This document shows, in pieces, positions 1 to 9,352 of a DNA stretch of 64,000 nt (its first letter is position 1; each line of letters starts with the position of its first letter). Source of the stretch: Flavobacteriaceae bacterium MAR_2010_72. GTDB taxonomy: Bacteria; Bacteroidota; Bacteroidia; Flavobacteriales; Flavobacteriaceae. The position numbers and the translations under genes were made by a program. Where the stretch lies: contig QXCW01000002.1 of the NCBI GenBank assembly GCA_003550275.1, positions 2,616,001-2,680,000 of the forward strand, read 5' to 3'. The notes beneath the pieces were generated by a model. The model ran no database searches, was not told where the DNA came from, and was given only the letters and a program-made list of their open reading frames with translations.

Positions 1-1117
1 ACATTATTTTGTCTAAATATTCTGAAGTTTCTGTTCCTGGTCTAATACCTGGAATAAAACCACCACTTCGTTTTAAGTCATCTGCCATTTTATTTGTAGG
101 CACCGTAATAGCTGTATAGAAATACGTAAAGATGATAATCAATAATGCAAATACTAAATTATACCAGAATCCAAAAATATCTGAAAACTGAGCTTGCATC
201 CATTGACCAGCTTCACTTGTTCCAAATGATTTACCTATTAAACTTGGTACAAACATAATTGCTTGAGCAAAAATAATTGGCATTACACCCGATGCATTTA
301 ATTTCAAAGGTAAAAACTGTCTCGATCCAAATACATTCTTTTCATAACCTCCAGAAGCCGTACGTCTCGCATACTGAACAGCAATTTTTCTAACTGCCAT
401 CACAAGCATTACTGAAGCCATGATAATTACAAACCAAATAACAAGTTCTATCAAGATCATCATTAAACCTCCATTGCCTCCACCGTCTAATCTAGACGCC
501 GCATTTTGAATAAATGATTGAGGTAATGTAGCAATGATACCTACCATAATTAATAAGGAAATACCATTACCAATACCTTTATCAGTAATTTTCTCTCCTA
601 GCCACATTGCAAAAATACAACCAGTAACTAAAATTACAATTGATGAAAAATAGAATAAAGGTCCAGTTCCTAATAAAAAGGCTTGCTGTGGAATACCAAA
701 TACTGTTGGTAAACTTGCCAAATATCCTGGCGCTTGGAATAAACAAATAACGATAGTTAACCAACGTGTGATTTGCGTTATTTTCTTTTGTCCGCTAGCA
801 CCTTCTTTTTGTAATTTTTGCAAATAAGGAATTGCTATCCCCATTAATTGCACAACAATTGAAGCAGAAATGTATGGCATGATACCTAAAGCAAATACAG
901 ATGCATTAGCGAAAGCACCACCAGTAAACATATTAAGGATTCCCAAAATACCTTCATCTGTGCCTTCAACTAAACCACCTAATTGACTAGCATCAATACC
1001 AGGAAGTACAACTTGTGCACCAAAACGATAAACTAAAAGCAAACCAAGAGTAAGTATGATTCGGTCTTTTAGTTCCGTTATTTTCCAAACATTTTTTAAT
1101 GTATCTATAAATTTCAT
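1..1117 (-). CDS. secY: Protein translocase subunit SecY (partial, C-terminus off the window)
   Basis: SecY is the multi-spanning channel of the Sec translocon in the inner membrane; it moves unfolded preproteins out and inserts membrane proteins. The 372 codons present start MKFIDTLKNVWKITELKDRI and continue with the family's first membrane segment, a plug-like stretch and IMPYISASIVVQL, all typical of SecY. The usual length is about 440 residues, so roughly the last 70 lie beyond base 1. It is the last visible gene of the ribosomal protein unit, 12 bases after rplO, the usual place of secY at the end of the spc cluster. The identification is firm; only the C-terminus cannot be judged. Confidence 0.97.
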   Translation of the reverse strand, partial: MKFIDTLKNVWKITELKDRIILTLGLLLVYRFGAQVVLPGIDASQLGGLVEGTDEGILGILNMFTGGAFANASVFALGIMPYISASIVVQLMGIAIPYLQKLQKEGASGQKKITQITRWLTIVICLFQAPGYLASLPTVFGIPQQAFLLGTGPLFYFSSIVILVTGCIFAMWLGEKITDKGIGNGISLLIMVGIIATLPQSFIQNAASRLDGGGNGGLMMILIELVIWFVIIMASVMLVMAVRKIAVQYARRTASGGYEKNVFGSRQFLPLKLNASGVMPIIFAQAIMFVPSLIGKSFGTSEAGQWMQAQFSDIFGFWYNLVFALLIIIFTYFYTAITVPTNKMADDLKRSGGFIPGIRPGTETSEYLDKIM

Positions 1118-1129
1118 GCTTTAACAGTC

Positions 1130-1582
1130 TTATAAAGTTACAGCTTCTCCTCCTGCAGCTTCAATAGCAGCTTTTGCTGAAGCAGTAAATTTATGAGCAG
1201 ATACTTTTAATTTAGATTTTAGTTCTCCACGACCTAATATTTTTACTAGATCATTTTTTGTAGCTAAACGTAGCTCAACAAGAGTTTTAAAATCAACCGT
1301 ATCTTTTATTACTTTGTCATCAACCAATTGTTGTAAGGTATCAAGATTTACACCTTGGTATTCAACTCGGTTAACGTTGGTAAATCCAAACTTTGGAACA
1401 CGTCTTTGAAGTGGCATTTGTCCACCTTCAAAACCAACTTTTTTAGAATAACCTGAACGAGATTTAGCTCCTTTGTGTCCACGTGTTGCAGTACCACCTT
1501 TTCCAGAACCTTGTCCTCGACCGATTCGCTTACCTTGATTTTTAACTGACCCTTCAGCCGGTTTTAAATTACTTAAGTCCAT
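1130..1582 (-). CDS. rplO: 50S ribosomal protein L15 (uL15)
   Basis: Large-subunit protein that binds 23S rRNA and joins late in assembly. The N-terminus shows the family signature: a basic, glycine-rich tract KRIGRGQGSGKGGTATRG at about residues 18-35, followed by KGAKSRSG and a GG-Q-PLQRR-PK-GF segment. The C-terminal globular half follows. The length of 150 residues is normal. It lies between rpmD (12-base gap) and secY (12-base gap), the standard spc order, so expression is coupled to the rest of the unit. Confidence 0.98.
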   Translation of the reverse strand: MDLSNLKPAEGSVKNQGKRIGRGQGSGKGGTATRGHKGAKSRSGYSKKVGFEGGQMPLQRRVPKFGFTNVNRVEYQGVNLDTLQQLVDDKVIKDTVDFKTLVELRLATKNDLVKILGRGELKSKLKVSAHKFTASAKAAIEAAGGEAVTL

Positions 1583-1594
1583 TATTGTATCTTA

Positions 1595-1777
1595 TTATTT
1601 TGTTTCTTCTACAGAAACTAAATGTTTAACTTTATTCACCATACCAATAATATTTGGAGTGGCATCATGTTCTACAACCTGACCGATTTTTTTCAAACCC
1701 AAAGCTTCTAAAGTTAGTTTTTGGGTTTTTGTACGATTGATTGCACTTTTTGTCTTTGTTACTTTAATCTTTGCCAT
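1595..1777 (-). CDS. rpmD: 50S ribosomal protein L30 (uL30)
   Basis: Small large-subunit protein of the short bacterial type, 60 residues. It begins [20 protein letters not shown] and keeps the family's [29 protein letters not shown] core, in which a loop contacts 23S rRNA. Position between rpsE and rplO, with 12-base gaps on both sides, is the standard arrangement. Nothing unusual is visible. Confidence 0.97.
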   Translation of the reverse strand: MAKIKVTKTKSAINRTKTQKLTLEALGLKKIGQVVEHDATPNIIGMVNKVKHLVSVEETK

Positions 1778-1789
1778 CGTCCTTAATGA

Positions 1790-2314
1790 TTAACCGTTAA
1801 ATACTTTTTCAAGTGAAACACCTCTGTCTTTAGCTACAGCTTGTGCAGATCTCAATTGTAACAATGCATCAAAAGTTGCTTTTACCACATTATGAGGGTT
1901 AGATGAGCCTTGAGATTTTGACAATACATCATGAACACCAACTGCCTCTAACACTGTTCTCACAGCACCACCAGCAATAACACCGGTACCAGGAGCAGCA
2001 GGAATAATGTTGACACGTGCACCACCAAACTTACCTTTTTGCTCATGTGGAAGTGTTTTTTTGATAATTGGAATTCTTACCAAATTTTTCTTTGCATCTT
2101 CAACTGCTTTAGCAATTGCAGTGGCAACATCTTTAGATTTACCTAAACCGTGACCTACTACACCTGCCTCATCTCCAACGACTACTATAGCCGAAAAACC
2201 GAATGCTCTACCACCTTTTGTTACTTTGGTAACTCTTTGTACACCAACTAAACGATCTTTTAGATCTATTCCACTTGGTTTTACTAATTCTGCGTTTTTA
2301 TATTTTTGATACAT
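1790..2314 (-). CDS. rpsE: 30S ribosomal protein S5 (uS5)
   Basis: Small-subunit protein at the mRNA entry side, involved in decoding fidelity. The N-terminal double-stranded RNA-binding fold runs through [19 protein letters not shown] and [20 protein letters not shown] (about residues 38-77). The C-terminal domain contains [19 protein letters not shown] and the [16 protein letters not shown] motif. Length 174 is normal. It sits 6 bases after rplR and 12 before rpmD in the spc order. Confidence 0.98.
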   Translation of the reverse strand: MYQKYKNAELVKPSGIDLKDRLVGVQRVTKVTKGGRAFGFSAIVVVGDEAGVVGHGLGKSKDVATAIAKAVEDAKKNLVRIPIIKKTLPHEQKGKFGGARVNIIPAAPGTGVIAGGAVRTVLEAVGVHDVLSKSQGSSNPHNVVKATFDALLQLRSAQAVAKDRGVSLEKVFNG

Positions 2315-2320
2315 AATGTC

Positions 2321-2677
2321 TTAAAATTTTAGTCCTCCTTCTCTAGCACCTTCTGCTAATGATTTAACTCTACCATGATATTGATATCCACCTCTATCGA
2401 ATGCGATGGCTTCTATACCTGATTTTAGTGCTTTTTCAGCAACAGACTTACCTACCAATGCAGCTATATCTGTTTTAGTACCTTTTGCAGAACTAATGTC
2501 TTTATCTCTTGAAGATGCAGAAGCCAAAGTTTTACCAGTTACATCATCTACAACTTGAGCATAAATTTCTTTATTACTTCTGAAGACAGCCAAACGTGGT
2601 CTAGATTCAGTTCCTGAAACTACTTTACGTATTCTGCTCTTAATTCTTAATCTTTTTTGATTCTTTGTCAATGCCAT
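2321..2677 (-). CDS. rplR: 50S ribosomal protein L18 (uL18)
   Basis: L18 binds 5S rRNA together with L5 and attaches it to the large subunit. The 118-residue protein has the basic N-terminus ([19 protein letters not shown]), then [20 protein letters not shown] and the C-terminal [26 protein letters not shown] signature read in segments. Standard length and position, 10 bases after rplF and 6 before rpsE. Confidence 0.98.
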   Translation of the reverse strand: MALTKNQKRLRIKSRIRKVVSGTESRPRLAVFRSNKEIYAQVVDDVTGKTLASASSRDKDISSAKGTKTDIAALVGKSVAEKALKSGIEAIAFDRGGYQYHGRVKSLAEGAREGGLKF

Positions 2678-2687
2678 AACTTAACTA

Positions 2688-3230
2688 TTAAGCTGATTTA
2701 CCTGCTTTTCTTCTTAATTCTTCACCAACAAACTTCACACCTTTTCCTTTGTAAGGTTCTGGTTTTCTGAAACCACGAATTTTCGCAGCTACTTGACCTA
2801 CCAATTGTTTGTCATGTGATGTTAATTTTACTATTGGATTTTTACCTTTTTCTGAAATGGTTTCCACTTTTACTTCTGGAGCCAAATCTAAAACGATATT
2901 ATGTGAAAATCCTAAAGCTAAATCTAATTTTTGTCCTTGGTTTGAAGCTCTATAACCTACTCCAACCAATTCTAATTGTTTGGTCCATCCTATAGAAACA
3001 CCTTTAATCATATTATTGATTAGTGATCTGTAAAGACCGTGTTTAGCTTTTTGTTCATTTTTGTCAGATGATCTTGCTACATGAACATTTCCATCTTCAA
3101 CTTTTATATCTATACCAGAATACTCTTGAGTTAGTTCACCTAATTTACCTTTTACAGTAATTACATTGTCTTTAACTTCTACTGTAACTCCATCTGGAAT
3201 TGCTACTGGGTTATTACCTATTCTTGACAT
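2688..3230 (-). CDS. rplF: 50S ribosomal protein L6 (uL6)
   Basis: L6 lies near the factor-binding site of the large subunit and consists of two repeated alpha/beta domains. Start MSRIGNNPVAIPDGV is typical, and the C-terminal signature PEPYKGKGVKFVGEELRRK is intact at about residues 157-175. Length 180 is normal. It follows rpsH by 18 bases and precedes rplR by 10. Confidence 0.98.
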   Translation of the reverse strand: MSRIGNNPVAIPDGVTVEVKDNVITVKGKLGELTQEYSGIDIKVEDGNVHVARSSDKNEQKAKHGLYRSLINNMIKGVSIGWTKQLELVGVGYRASNQGQKLDLALGFSHNIVLDLAPEVKVETISEKGKNPIVKLTSHDKQLVGQVAAKIRGFRKPEPYKGKGVKFVGEELRRKAGKSA

Positions 3231-3248
3231 GTTCTTTCTGTTTTTAAA

Positions 3249-3647
3249 TTAGTAAACGTAACATAATAGCTCACCACCAACGTTTTCTTTATGCGCTTGT
3301 TTTCCAGTTAACACCCCGTGAGATGTTGAAACAATTGCAATTCCAAGTCCGTTAAGGATTCTTGGCATTTCATTGGCACTTGCATATTTACGTAAACCTG
3401 GTTTACTTATTCTTTGAATTTTTTTGATGACAGGCTCTTTAGTCTCTTTATTGTACTTAAGGGCAATTTTAATTGTTCCTTGAACTGTTGAGTCATCAAA
3501 TTTATAACTTAAAATATAGCCTTGATCGAACAATATTTTAGTTATTTCCTTTTTAAGATTAGAAGCAGGAATTTCAACCACTCTGTGGTTAGCTTTCACT
3601 GCGTTTCTAACTCTTGTTAGATAATCTGCGATTGGATCTGTATACAT
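3249..3647 (-). CDS. rpsH: 30S ribosomal protein S8 (uS8)
   Basis: S8 is a primary 16S rRNA binder and, in enterobacteria, the translational repressor of the spc operon. The sequence starts MYTDPIADYLTRVRNAVKA and ends with the rRNA-binding TSHGVLTGKQAHKENVGGELLCYVY region. Length 132 is normal. The gene is preceded by an unusually long 67-base gap after rpsN that can form a bulged hairpin (separate entry), a possible site for control of this gene. Confidence 0.98.
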   Translation of the reverse strand: MYTDPIADYLTRVRNAVKANHRVVEIPASNLKKEITKILFDQGYILSYKFDDSTVQGTIKIALKYNKETKEPVIKKIQRISKPGLRKYASANEMPRILNGLGIAIVSTSHGVLTGKQAHKENVGGELLCYVY

Positions 3648-3665
3648 TTATATTAATTTGCGGTT

Positions 3666-3699
3666 TTGGTTTTCGAAAACATATCGAACTTCAAACCAA
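3666..3699 (-). promoter_or_regulatory. Bulged RNA hairpin in the rpsN-rpsH gap
   Basis: The 67-base gap between rpsN and rpsH can fold into a stem of 11 pairs. The outer arm is TTGGTT/AACCAA (3666-3671 with 3694-3699), the inner arm TTCGA/TCGAA (3672-3676 with 3684-3688), with a 5-base one-sided bulge (3689-3693) and a 7-base loop. The rpsH ATG follows 18 bases after the stem in the mRNA. This is one of only two long gaps inside the ribosomal unit. A regulatory role is inference; no known S8-site consensus was verified. Confidence 0.4.
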
Positions 3700-3714
3700 T
3701 TTATAATTCTTTGT

Positions 3715-3984
3715 TTACCAGCTTGCTTTTTTAACACCTGGTATTAATCCTTGATTTGCCATTTCACGTAACATTACACGCGAAATTCCAAACGTACGAA
3801 CATAACCACGAGGTCTTCCTGTTAGCTTACAACGATTGTGTAAACGTACAGGTGAAGCGTTTCTTGGTAATTTTTGTAATGCTTCGTAATCGCCAGCTTC
3901 TTTAAGAGCTTTACGCTTTTCAGCATACTTATCTACCATTTTTTGTCTTTTCACCTCACGGGCTTTCATTGATTCTTTAGCCAT
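3715..3984 (-). CDS. rpsN: 30S ribosomal protein S14 (uS14), zinc-independent form
   Basis: S14 is needed for assembly of the 30S head. At 89 residues this is the long form. It keeps [20 protein letters not shown] near the C-terminus but has a single cysteine there, not the paired CxxC motifs of the short zinc-binding type, so it should not depend on zinc. It lies 3 bases after rplE, in the normal L5-S14-S8 order. Confidence 0.97.
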   Translation of the reverse strand: MAKESMKAREVKRQKMVDKYAEKRKALKEAGDYEALQKLPRNASPVRLHNRCKLTGRPRGYVRTFGISRVMLREMANQGLIPGVKKASW

Positions 3985-3987
3985 ATC

Positions 3988-4539
3988 TTAATTCTTTTGA
4001 AAAGGTAACCCTAGTTCTGTTAATAACGATTGTGCTTCTTTATCTGTATCTGCAGATGTTACGAATGTAATATCCATACCAGATATTTTATTAATCTTGT
4101 CAATATCAATTTCAGGGAAAATGATTTGTTCTGTAATTCCTAAATTGTAATTACCTCTTCCGTCAAAACCTGTTGCCTTGATACCATTAAAATCTCTAAC
4201 TCGTGGTAAAGCTGAAGTCACCAAACGATCTAAAAACTCATACATTTGCTCACCTCTTAACGTAACACGCACACCAATTGGCATACCTTTACGTAATTTA
4301 AAAGTAGCAACGTCTTTTTTAGATAAGGTAGCTACAGCCTTTTGACCTGAAATTTTAGTTACTTCGTCAATAGCATGATCAATTAGTTTTTTATCTGCAA
4401 CTGCTGCACCAACACCTTTAGATATTACTATCTTTTTAAGTTTTGGAACTTGCATTACATTTTTATAACCAAATTCTTCTGTAAGAGCAGAAACTACTTT
4501 GTCCTTATACTCTTGTTTTAATCTTGGAACGTAAGCCAT
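3988..4539 (-). CDS. rplE: 50S ribosomal protein L5 (uL5)
   Basis: L5 binds 5S rRNA and touches the P-site tRNA through a flexible loop. The 183-residue sequence contains the family patterns [31 protein letters not shown] and [18 protein letters not shown]. Length is normal. It lies 2 bases after rplX and 3 before rpsN, which suggests translational coupling. Confidence 0.98.
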   Translation of the reverse strand: MAYVPRLKQEYKDKVVSALTEEFGYKNVMQVPKLKKIVISKGVGAAVADKKLIDHAIDEVTKISGQKAVATLSKKDVATFKLRKGMPIGVRVTLRGEQMYEFLDRLVTSALPRVRDFNGIKATGFDGRGNYNLGITEQIIFPEIDIDKINKISGMDITFVTSADTDKEAQSLLTELGLPFQKN

Positions 4540-4541
4540 AA

Positions 4542-4865
4542 CTATATTACTTCATTAGATTTTTTAGAAAATCTCACTTTTTTATCACCTTCCATTTTGA
4601 ATCCTACTCGCGTAGTTTCTCCTTTACCAGTTAACAATGATAAATTGGAAATGTGTATAGGTGCTTCTTTCTCTACTATGCCACCTTGAGGATTTTGTGC
4701 GCTTGGTTTAGTGTGTTTTTTAACCACATTAACGCCCTCAACGATCGCTTTGTTCTTATCTTTAGATACTTTTAGTACTTTACCTTCAGAACCTTTGTGG
4801 TCTCCTGCAATTATTTGTACCGTATCTCCTGATTTTATTTTAAGCTTTGTCATTTTATTAGTCAT
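4542..4865 (-). CDS. rplX: 50S ribosomal protein L24 (uL24)
   Basis: L24 is an assembly initiator of the 50S subunit near the peptide exit tunnel. The 107-residue sequence has the KOW RNA-binding motif ([22 protein letters not shown], in segments) and the [15 protein letters not shown] signature. The chosen ATG overlaps the rplN stop codon in a TAATG arrangement, which implies termination-reinitiation coupling. A second in-frame ATG four codons downstream (MTKLKIK) is a possible alternative start and gives the more usual N-terminus. Confidence 0.97.
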   Translation of the reverse strand: MTNKMTKLKIKSGDTVQIIAGDHKGSEGKVLKVSKDKNKAIVEGVNVVKKHTKPSAQNPQGGIVEKEAPIHISNLSLLTGKGETTRVGFKMEGDKKVRFSKKSNEVI

Positions 4866-5233
4866 TAAAGCACTTCAGGTGCTAATGATACAATTTTCAT
4901 GAATTGTTTATCACGAAGTTCTCTTGCAACAGGTCCAAATACACGTGTACCTCTCATTTCTCCTTGCGGATTTAAAAGTACGCAAGCGTTGTCGTCAAAT
5001 CTAATATAAGATCCGTCTGGACGTCTTACTTCTTTTACAGTACGAACAACAACAGCAGTAGAAACTGCTCCTTTTTTGATGTTCCCGTTAGGTGTTGCAT
5101 CTTTTACTGAAACAACAATCTTGTCTCCAATAGAAGCATATCTTCTACCAGTTCCTCCTAGAACACGAATGGTCAAAACCTCTTTTGCTCCAGTGTTGTC
5201 AGCTACCTTTAATCTTGATTCTTGCTGTACCAT
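4865..5233 (-). CDS. rplN: 50S ribosomal protein L14 (uL14)
   Basis: L14 lies at the subunit interface, where it forms a bridge to the 30S. The 122-residue length is universal for bacteria. Visible signatures are [37 protein letters not shown] and [20 protein letters not shown]. The stop codon shares one base with the rplX start, and the gene begins 2 bases after rpsQ. Confidence 0.98.
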   Translation of the reverse strand: MVQQESRLKVADNTGAKEVLTIRVLGGTGRRYASIGDKIVVSVKDATPNGNIKKGAVSTAVVVRTVKEVRRPDGSYIRFDDNACVLLNPQGEMRGTRVFGPVARELRDKQFMKIVSLAPEVL

Positions 5234-5235
5234 AA

Positions 5236-5496
5236 TTACTTCGCTCTTTCAATTATTTCTACTAATCTCCAACATTTAGATTTACTTAAAGGTCGTGTTT
5301 CCATGATCTTTACTGTATCTCCAATGTTACAGTCATTTGTCTCGTCGTGCGCAACATATTTTTTTGTTTTTAACACGAACTTACCATACATAGGGTGCTT
5401 TACTTTTTTAACTTCAGAAACTACAATAGATTTCTGCATTTTGTTGCTAGTAACAATTCCTATACGTTCTTTTCTTAAATTTCTTGTTTCCATCAT
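5236..5496 (-). CDS. rpsQ: 30S ribosomal protein S17 (uS17)
   Basis: S17 is a primary 16S rRNA-binding protein with an OB fold. The sequence [20 protein letters not shown] and the downstream [10 protein letters not shown]...[19 protein letters not shown] pattern are characteristic. It begins with two methionines; the second may be the true start, one codon later. Length about 86 is normal. Gaps of 9 bases (to rpmC) and 2 bases (to rplN) fit the operon. Confidence 0.97.
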   Translation of the reverse strand: MMETRNLRKERIGIVTSNKMQKSIVVSEVKKVKHPMYGKFVLKTKKYVAHDETNDCNIGDTVKIMETRPLSKSKCWRLVEIIERAK

Positions 5497-5505
5497 TATG
5501 CAGAA

Positions 5506-5697
5506 TTATTGTAATTCTCTTTTTGTTAATTCTGTTGCAATTCTAGCTACTGAACGACGTACGTTACGTAACTGAATTGGATTTTCTAAAGGCGATATTG
5601 CATGTGCCATTTTTAGGTCTGCATAGCTCTTTTTGGTCTCACCAAGTTTTTCTTGTAACTCAGCTATTGATAGCTGTTTAATTTCTGGTTGCTTCAT
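5506..5697 (-). CDS. rpmC: 50S ribosomal protein L29 (uL29)
   Basis: L29 is a small helical-hairpin protein beside the tunnel exit that helps form the docking site for trigger factor and SRP. At 63 residues it has the family's IKQLSIAELQEKLGETKKSY first helix and the NPIQLRNVRRSVARI-T second helix. It is placed 12 bases after rplP and 9 before rpsQ, the standard order. Confidence 0.97.
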   Translation of the reverse strand: MKQPEIKQLSIAELQEKLGETKKSYADLKMAHAISPLENPIQLRNVRRSVARIATELTKRELQ

Positions 5698-5709
5698 AAT
5701 ATTCTTTTA

Positions 5710-6129
5710 TTAAGCCTCGTAATCTCGAGCTATAAGGAACTTTGTTTTTACTGGTAGTTTTTGTGCTGCAAGACGCAACGCTTCTTTGGCTACTTCTAAT
5801 GGCACTCCACCTACTTCAAAAAGGATTCTTCCTGGTTTAACAACTGCTACCCAATATTCAACGGCACCTTTACCTTTACCCATACGTACTTCAAGAGGCT
5901 TTTTTGTGATAGGCTTATCTGGAAATATTTTAATCCAAAGTTGACCTTCTCTTTTCATATAACGGGTTGCGGCGATACGTGCTGCTTCAATTTGACGTGA
6001 TGTTAAGAAATTCGAATCGAGTGATTTTATACCAAACATTCCATTAGAAAGTTCATGACCTCTTCCGGAATTCCCTTTCATACGTCCTTTCTGGACTTTA
6101 CGAAATTTTGTTTTTTTCGGTTGTAACAT
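5710..6129 (-). CDS. rplP: 50S ribosomal protein L16 (uL16)
   Basis: L16 organizes the A-site region of the peptidyl transferase centre. The 139-residue sequence starts [20 protein letters not shown] and includes [20 protein letters not shown], a basic [20 protein letters not shown] loop and [23 protein letters not shown]. These are the L16 signatures at their expected positions. Length and place between rpsC and rpmC are normal. Confidence 0.98.
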   Translation of the reverse strand: MLQPKKTKFRKVQKGRMKGNSGRGHELSNGMFGIKSLDSNFLTSRQIEAARIAATRYMKREGQLWIKIFPDKPITKKPLEVRMGKGKGAVEYWVAVVKPGRILFEVGGVPLEVAKEALRLAAQKLPVKTKFLIARDYEA

Positions 6130-6147
6130 TTTCTTTTACTTTAAAAA

Positions 6148-6873
6148 TTACTTTCTGCGACGAGATTTGTTCCCACCACGTCCTGCTCCGTCACCTGGTT
6201 TGCCACCTTGTTTTTTAGACAAACCAACTAATGGAGAAAGTTCTCTCTTACCATATACTTCACCTTTCATGATCCATACTTTAATACCCAATCTACCATA
6301 AGTAGTGTGAGCTTCAACTAAAGCATAATCAATATCGGCTCTAAATGTTGATAATGGAATTCTACCTTCTTTGTAATGCTCTGAACGTGCCATTTCTGCT
6401 CCGTTCAAACGACCACTGATTTGGATTTTAATTCCTTCAGCGTTCATACGCATTGCAGCCGCAATAGCCATTTTAATTGCACGTCTGTAAGAAATACGAT
6501 TCTCAATTTGACGGGCAACACTTGATGCTACTAGAAAAGCATCAACTTCTGGCCTCTTAATTTCGAAGATGTTCAATTGAACTTCCTTATCTGTAATCTT
6601 TTTAAGCTCTTCTTTTAACTTGTCTACCTCTTGACCACCTTTCCCGATAATAATACCAGGGCGAGCAGTAGTGATAGTAACGGTTACAAGTTTAAGCGTA
6701 CGCTCAATGATTACTCTAGACACACTTGCTTTAGATAAACGAGCGTGAACATATTTTCTAATCTTATCGTCTTCGGCAAGTTTATCTCCATAATCATTAC
6801 CTCCATACCAGTTAGACTCCCATCCTCTGATGATACCTAAACGATTTCCGATTGGATTTGTTTTTTGTCCCAT
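6148..6873 (-). CDS. rpsC: 30S ribosomal protein S3 (uS3)
   Basis: S3 forms part of the mRNA entry channel and has helicase-like activity on mRNA. The N-terminal KH domain contains GIIIGKGG at residues 73-80; the C-terminal domain carries [25 protein letters not shown] basic tail ([13 protein letters not shown]) ends the protein. At 241 residues it has the usual size. It lies 8 bases after rplV and 18 before rplP. Confidence 0.98.
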   Translation of the reverse strand: MGQKTNPIGNRLGIIRGWESNWYGGNDYGDKLAEDDKIRKYVHARLSKASVSRVIIERTLKLVTVTITTARPGIIIGKGGQEVDKLKEELKKITDKEVQLNIFEIKRPEVDAFLVASSVARQIENRISYRRAIKMAIAAAMRMNAEGIKIQISGRLNGAEMARSEHYKEGRIPLSTFRADIDYALVEAHTTYGRLGIKVWIMKGEVYGKRELSPLVGLSKKQGGKPGDGAGRGGNKSRRRK

Positions 6874-6881
6874 ATCTCTAT

Positions 6882-7289
6882 TTAAGCTTGTGTGTTATTT
6901 AATGAACCAATCACAACGGTTACGTGATTAGAACGTTTTCTAATTCGGTGTGCACGACCTTGAGGAGCTGGACGTAGCCTTTTTAACATGCTACCGCTAT
7001 CTACTCTGATCTCTTTTACAAATAAATCTGCGTCTTCAATACTTGCATCTTCATTTTTTGCTTGCCAGTTAGCTATTGCAGATAACAATAGTTTCTCTAA
7101 ACGGCGAGATGCTTCTTTTGAACTAAATTTAAGGATCTGAAGTGCTTTTTCAGCTTTTTCTCCTCGTACCAAATCTGCCATTAAACGCATTTTTCGTGGT
7201 GAGGTAGGACAATTGTTTAGCTTTGCAAATGCAACTTGCTTCTTGTCTTCTTTAATAGCGTCTGCCATTTGTTTTTTACGACTTCCCAT
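6882..7289 (-). CDS. rplV: 50S ribosomal protein L22 (uL22)
   Basis: L22 lines the peptide exit tunnel, where its beta-hairpin forms part of the constriction and the macrolide-resistance site. The core [20 protein letters not shown] and the hairpin region [30 protein letters not shown], read in segments, are intact. The N-terminus carries about 20 extra basic residues ([18 protein letters not shown]) before the core. Length is 135 residues. Confidence 0.97.
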   Translation of the reverse strand: MGSRKKQMADAIKEDKKQVAFAKLNNCPTSPRKMRLMADLVRGEKAEKALQILKFSSKEASRRLEKLLLSAIANWQAKNEDASIEDADLFVKEIRVDSGSMLKRLRPAPQGRAHRIRKRSNHVTVVIGSLNNTQA

Positions 7290-7297
7290 AGCGCTTC

Positions 7298-7576
7298 TTA
7301 TTTTTTACCTTTATTCTTAGCACCTGCATGTCCTCTAAACGAACGTGTTGGTGAAAATTCTCCTAATTTGTGACCTACCATGTTTTCAGTTACATAAACT
7401 GGTACAAATTGACGACCATTGTGAACTGCTATTGTTTGACCAACAAAATCAGGAGTAATCATTGAGGCTCTAGACCAAGTTTTGATTACGGTTTTTTTGT
7501 TAGCTGCAACATTTTCAGCTACTTTTTTGTCTAATTTATAATGGATGTAAGGTCCTTTTTTTAATGAACGTGCCAT
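7298..7576 (-). CDS. rpsS: 30S ribosomal protein S19 (uS19)
   Basis: S19 forms a complex with S13 in the 30S head and contacts the large subunit. The 92-residue sequence has the hallmark start [15 protein letters not shown], then [31 protein letters not shown] and the C-terminal [15 protein letters not shown]. Length and position between rplB and rplV are standard. Confidence 0.98.
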   Translation of the reverse strand: MARSLKKGPYIHYKLDKKVAENVAANKKTVIKTWSRASMITPDFVGQTIAVHNGRQFVPVYVTENMVGHKLGEFSPTRSFRGHAGAKNKGKK

Positions 7577-7586
7577 ATTATCTCAA

Positions 7587-8414
7587 TTATTTCTTTCTAC
7601 GTTCTACAATATATTTATTACTCGCTTTAGTTTTAGAACGTGTTCTATAACCTTTAGCTGGAATACCATTTCTAGATCTTGGATGACCTCCTGAAGCACG
7701 ACCTTCACCACCACCCATTGGGTGATCGACTGGGTTCATAACTACTGGTCTAACTCTAGGTCTTCTTCCTAACCATCTACTTCTACCTGCTTTACCAGAT
7801 ACTAATAATTGATGATCTGAATTTGAAACGACTCCAATTGTAGCCATACAATTTGCAAGTATTAATCGTGTTTCACCTGAAGGTAATTTCACGGTTGCAA
7901 ACTTTCCATCTCTTGCCATTAATTGAGCGAATGCACCTGCACTACGTGCCATAACTGCACCTTGACCAGGACGTAATTCTATACAAGAAATAATAGTCCC
8001 CAATGGAATTTGGCTCAACGGCATTGCATTTCCAATTTCTGGAGCTACACCTTCTGTACCAGAAACTACATTTTGCCCAACTTGTAAACCATTTTGAGCA
8101 ATAATATAGGTTTTCTCGCCATCTTGGTAATTCAACAATGCGATAAATGCTGTTCTGTTTGGATCATATTCGATAGACTTAACTTCTGCTGGAATTCCAG
8201 TTTTGTTACGTTTGAAATCGATAATACGATACTTTTTCTTGTGACCACCACCAATATGGCGCATAGTCATTTTTCCTTGACTGTTTCTACCACCAGATCT
8301 TTTGTTCGGAGCAAGCAAGCTTTTCTCCGGCTTATCAGTAGTAATGGCGTCAAATCCATTAACTACTCTAAATCGCTGAGCTGATGTGATCGGTTTTAAT
8401 TTTCTTACTGACAT
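7587..8414 (-). CDS. rplB: 50S ribosomal protein L2 (uL2)
   Basis: L2 is one of the most conserved 50S proteins, needed for subunit association and for building the peptidyl transferase centre. The C-terminal signature [20 protein letters not shown], with the critical histidine-containing loop, is intact. N-terminal [23 protein letters not shown] is also typical. Length 275 is normal. Gaps of 10 bases separate it from rplW and rpsS. Confidence 0.99.
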   Translation of the reverse strand: MSVRKLKPITSAQRFRVVNGFDAITTDKPEKSLLAPNKRSGGRNSQGKMTMRHIGGGHKKKYRIIDFKRNKTGIPAEVKSIEYDPNRTAFIALLNYQDGEKTYIIAQNGLQVGQNVVSGTEGVAPEIGNAMPLSQIPLGTIISCIELRPGQGAVMARSAGAFAQLMARDGKFATVKLPSGETRLILANCMATIGVVSNSDHQLLVSGKAGRSRWLGRRPRVRPVVMNPVDHPMGGGEGRASGGHPRSRNGIPAKGYRTRSKTKASNKYIVERRKK

Positions 8415-8424
8415 CTTTGTCTAA

Positions 8425-8715
8425 TTACAGATTACTGTATAAATCAATAGTTTCACCTTCCGCCAGTTGTACAATTGCTTTTTTAACAGCATTTGTTTTA
8501 CCATGTTGAATACCAGTTTTTGTGAACTTAGTACTTCTATCTGGACGGACATTTATAGTACGAACTTTTTCAACAGAAACACCATAAGCAGCTTCTACTG
8601 CTTTTTTGATTTCTACCTTGTTCGCCTTTGTATTCACCTGAAAACTAAAGCAATTATTCAACTCACTATTGGTTGTTGCTTTTTCGGTGATGATAGGTTT
8701 AATTAAGATACTCAT
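8425..8715 (-). CDS. rplW: 50S ribosomal protein L23 (uL23)
   Basis: L23 sits at the tunnel exit and is the docking point for trigger factor and SRP. The 96-residue protein has SILIKPIITEKAT at the N-terminus, then FQVNTKANKVEIKKAVEAAYGV-VEKVRTINV, the family core. The extended internal loop is of the bacterial type. It is 7 bases after rplD and 10 before rplB. Confidence 0.97.
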   Translation of the reverse strand: MSILIKPIITEKATTNSELNNCFSFQVNTKANKVEIKKAVEAAYGVSVEKVRTINVRPDRSTKFTKTGIQHGKTNAVKKAIVQLAEGETIDLYSNL

Positions 8716-8722
8716 GGTTTCC

Positions 8723-9352
8723 TTATTTACTTAAATTCGTTTCAATTCCTTCTAAAGAACTCTCTAAAAGGACTAATTTATTTGCATTTAAAATTTTATA
8801 AGTGCTTAATTCTGAATTAGTTATAACTTCAGACCCTTCAAAATTTCGTGATGACAAATATACATTATTATTTGAAGCACCCAACACAAACAATGATTTT
8901 TTGTCTTGTATATCTAGTGCCTTTAAAATAGCAGTGAAATTTTTTGTTTTAGGAGCATCAAAATTGAAGTCTTCCAAAACAACAATGCTATTGTCACTTG
9001 CCTTCATTGTTAAGGCAGATTTACGTGCTAAACGCTTCAAGTTTTTATTCAATTTGAAGCTGTAATTTCTTGGTCTTGGACCAAACATACGTCCTCCACC
9101 TTTAAATACACCAGATTTAATAGAACCCGCACGTGCTGTACCTGTTCCTTTTTGTTTTTTAATCTTACGTGTACTTCCAGCAATTTCTGCTCTTTCTTTA
9201 GCCTTGTGTGTACCTTGACGTTGGTTAGCTAGATATTGTTTAACATCTAAATAAACTGCATGGTTATTAGGCTCTATCGCAAACACATCCTTAGAAAGCT
9301 CTGCTTTTCTACCTGTGTCTTTTCCGTTGATATCTAAAACTGCTACTTTCAT
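8723..9352 (-). CDS. rplD: 50S ribosomal protein L4 (uL4)
   Basis: L4 has a globular domain on the ribosome surface and a long loop reaching the exit tunnel; in enterobacteria it also represses the S10 operon. The loop region contains [28 protein letters not shown] (in segments), and the globular domain ends [19 protein letters not shown]. Length 209 is normal. The ATG overlaps the rplC stop in TAATG, implying coupling. A leader-like hairpin region upstream of rplC might respond to this protein (inference). Confidence 0.98.
   Translation of the reverse strand: MKVAVLDINGKDTGRKAELSKDVFAIEPNNHAVYLDVKQYLANQRQGTHKAKERAEIAGSTRKIKKQKGTGTARAGSIKSGVFKGGGRMFGPRPRNYSFKLNKNLKRLARKSALTMKASDNSIVVLEDFNFDAPKTKNFTAILKALDIQDKKSLFVLGASNNNVYLSSRNFEGSEVITNSELSTYKILNANKLVLLESSLEGIETNLSK

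Noticed and set aside
5222-5575. 117-codon plus-strand reading frame opposite rpsQ and rpmC
   Set aside because: It is antisense to well-identified ribosomal genes, shows no family pattern and is the kind of frame expected on the other strand.
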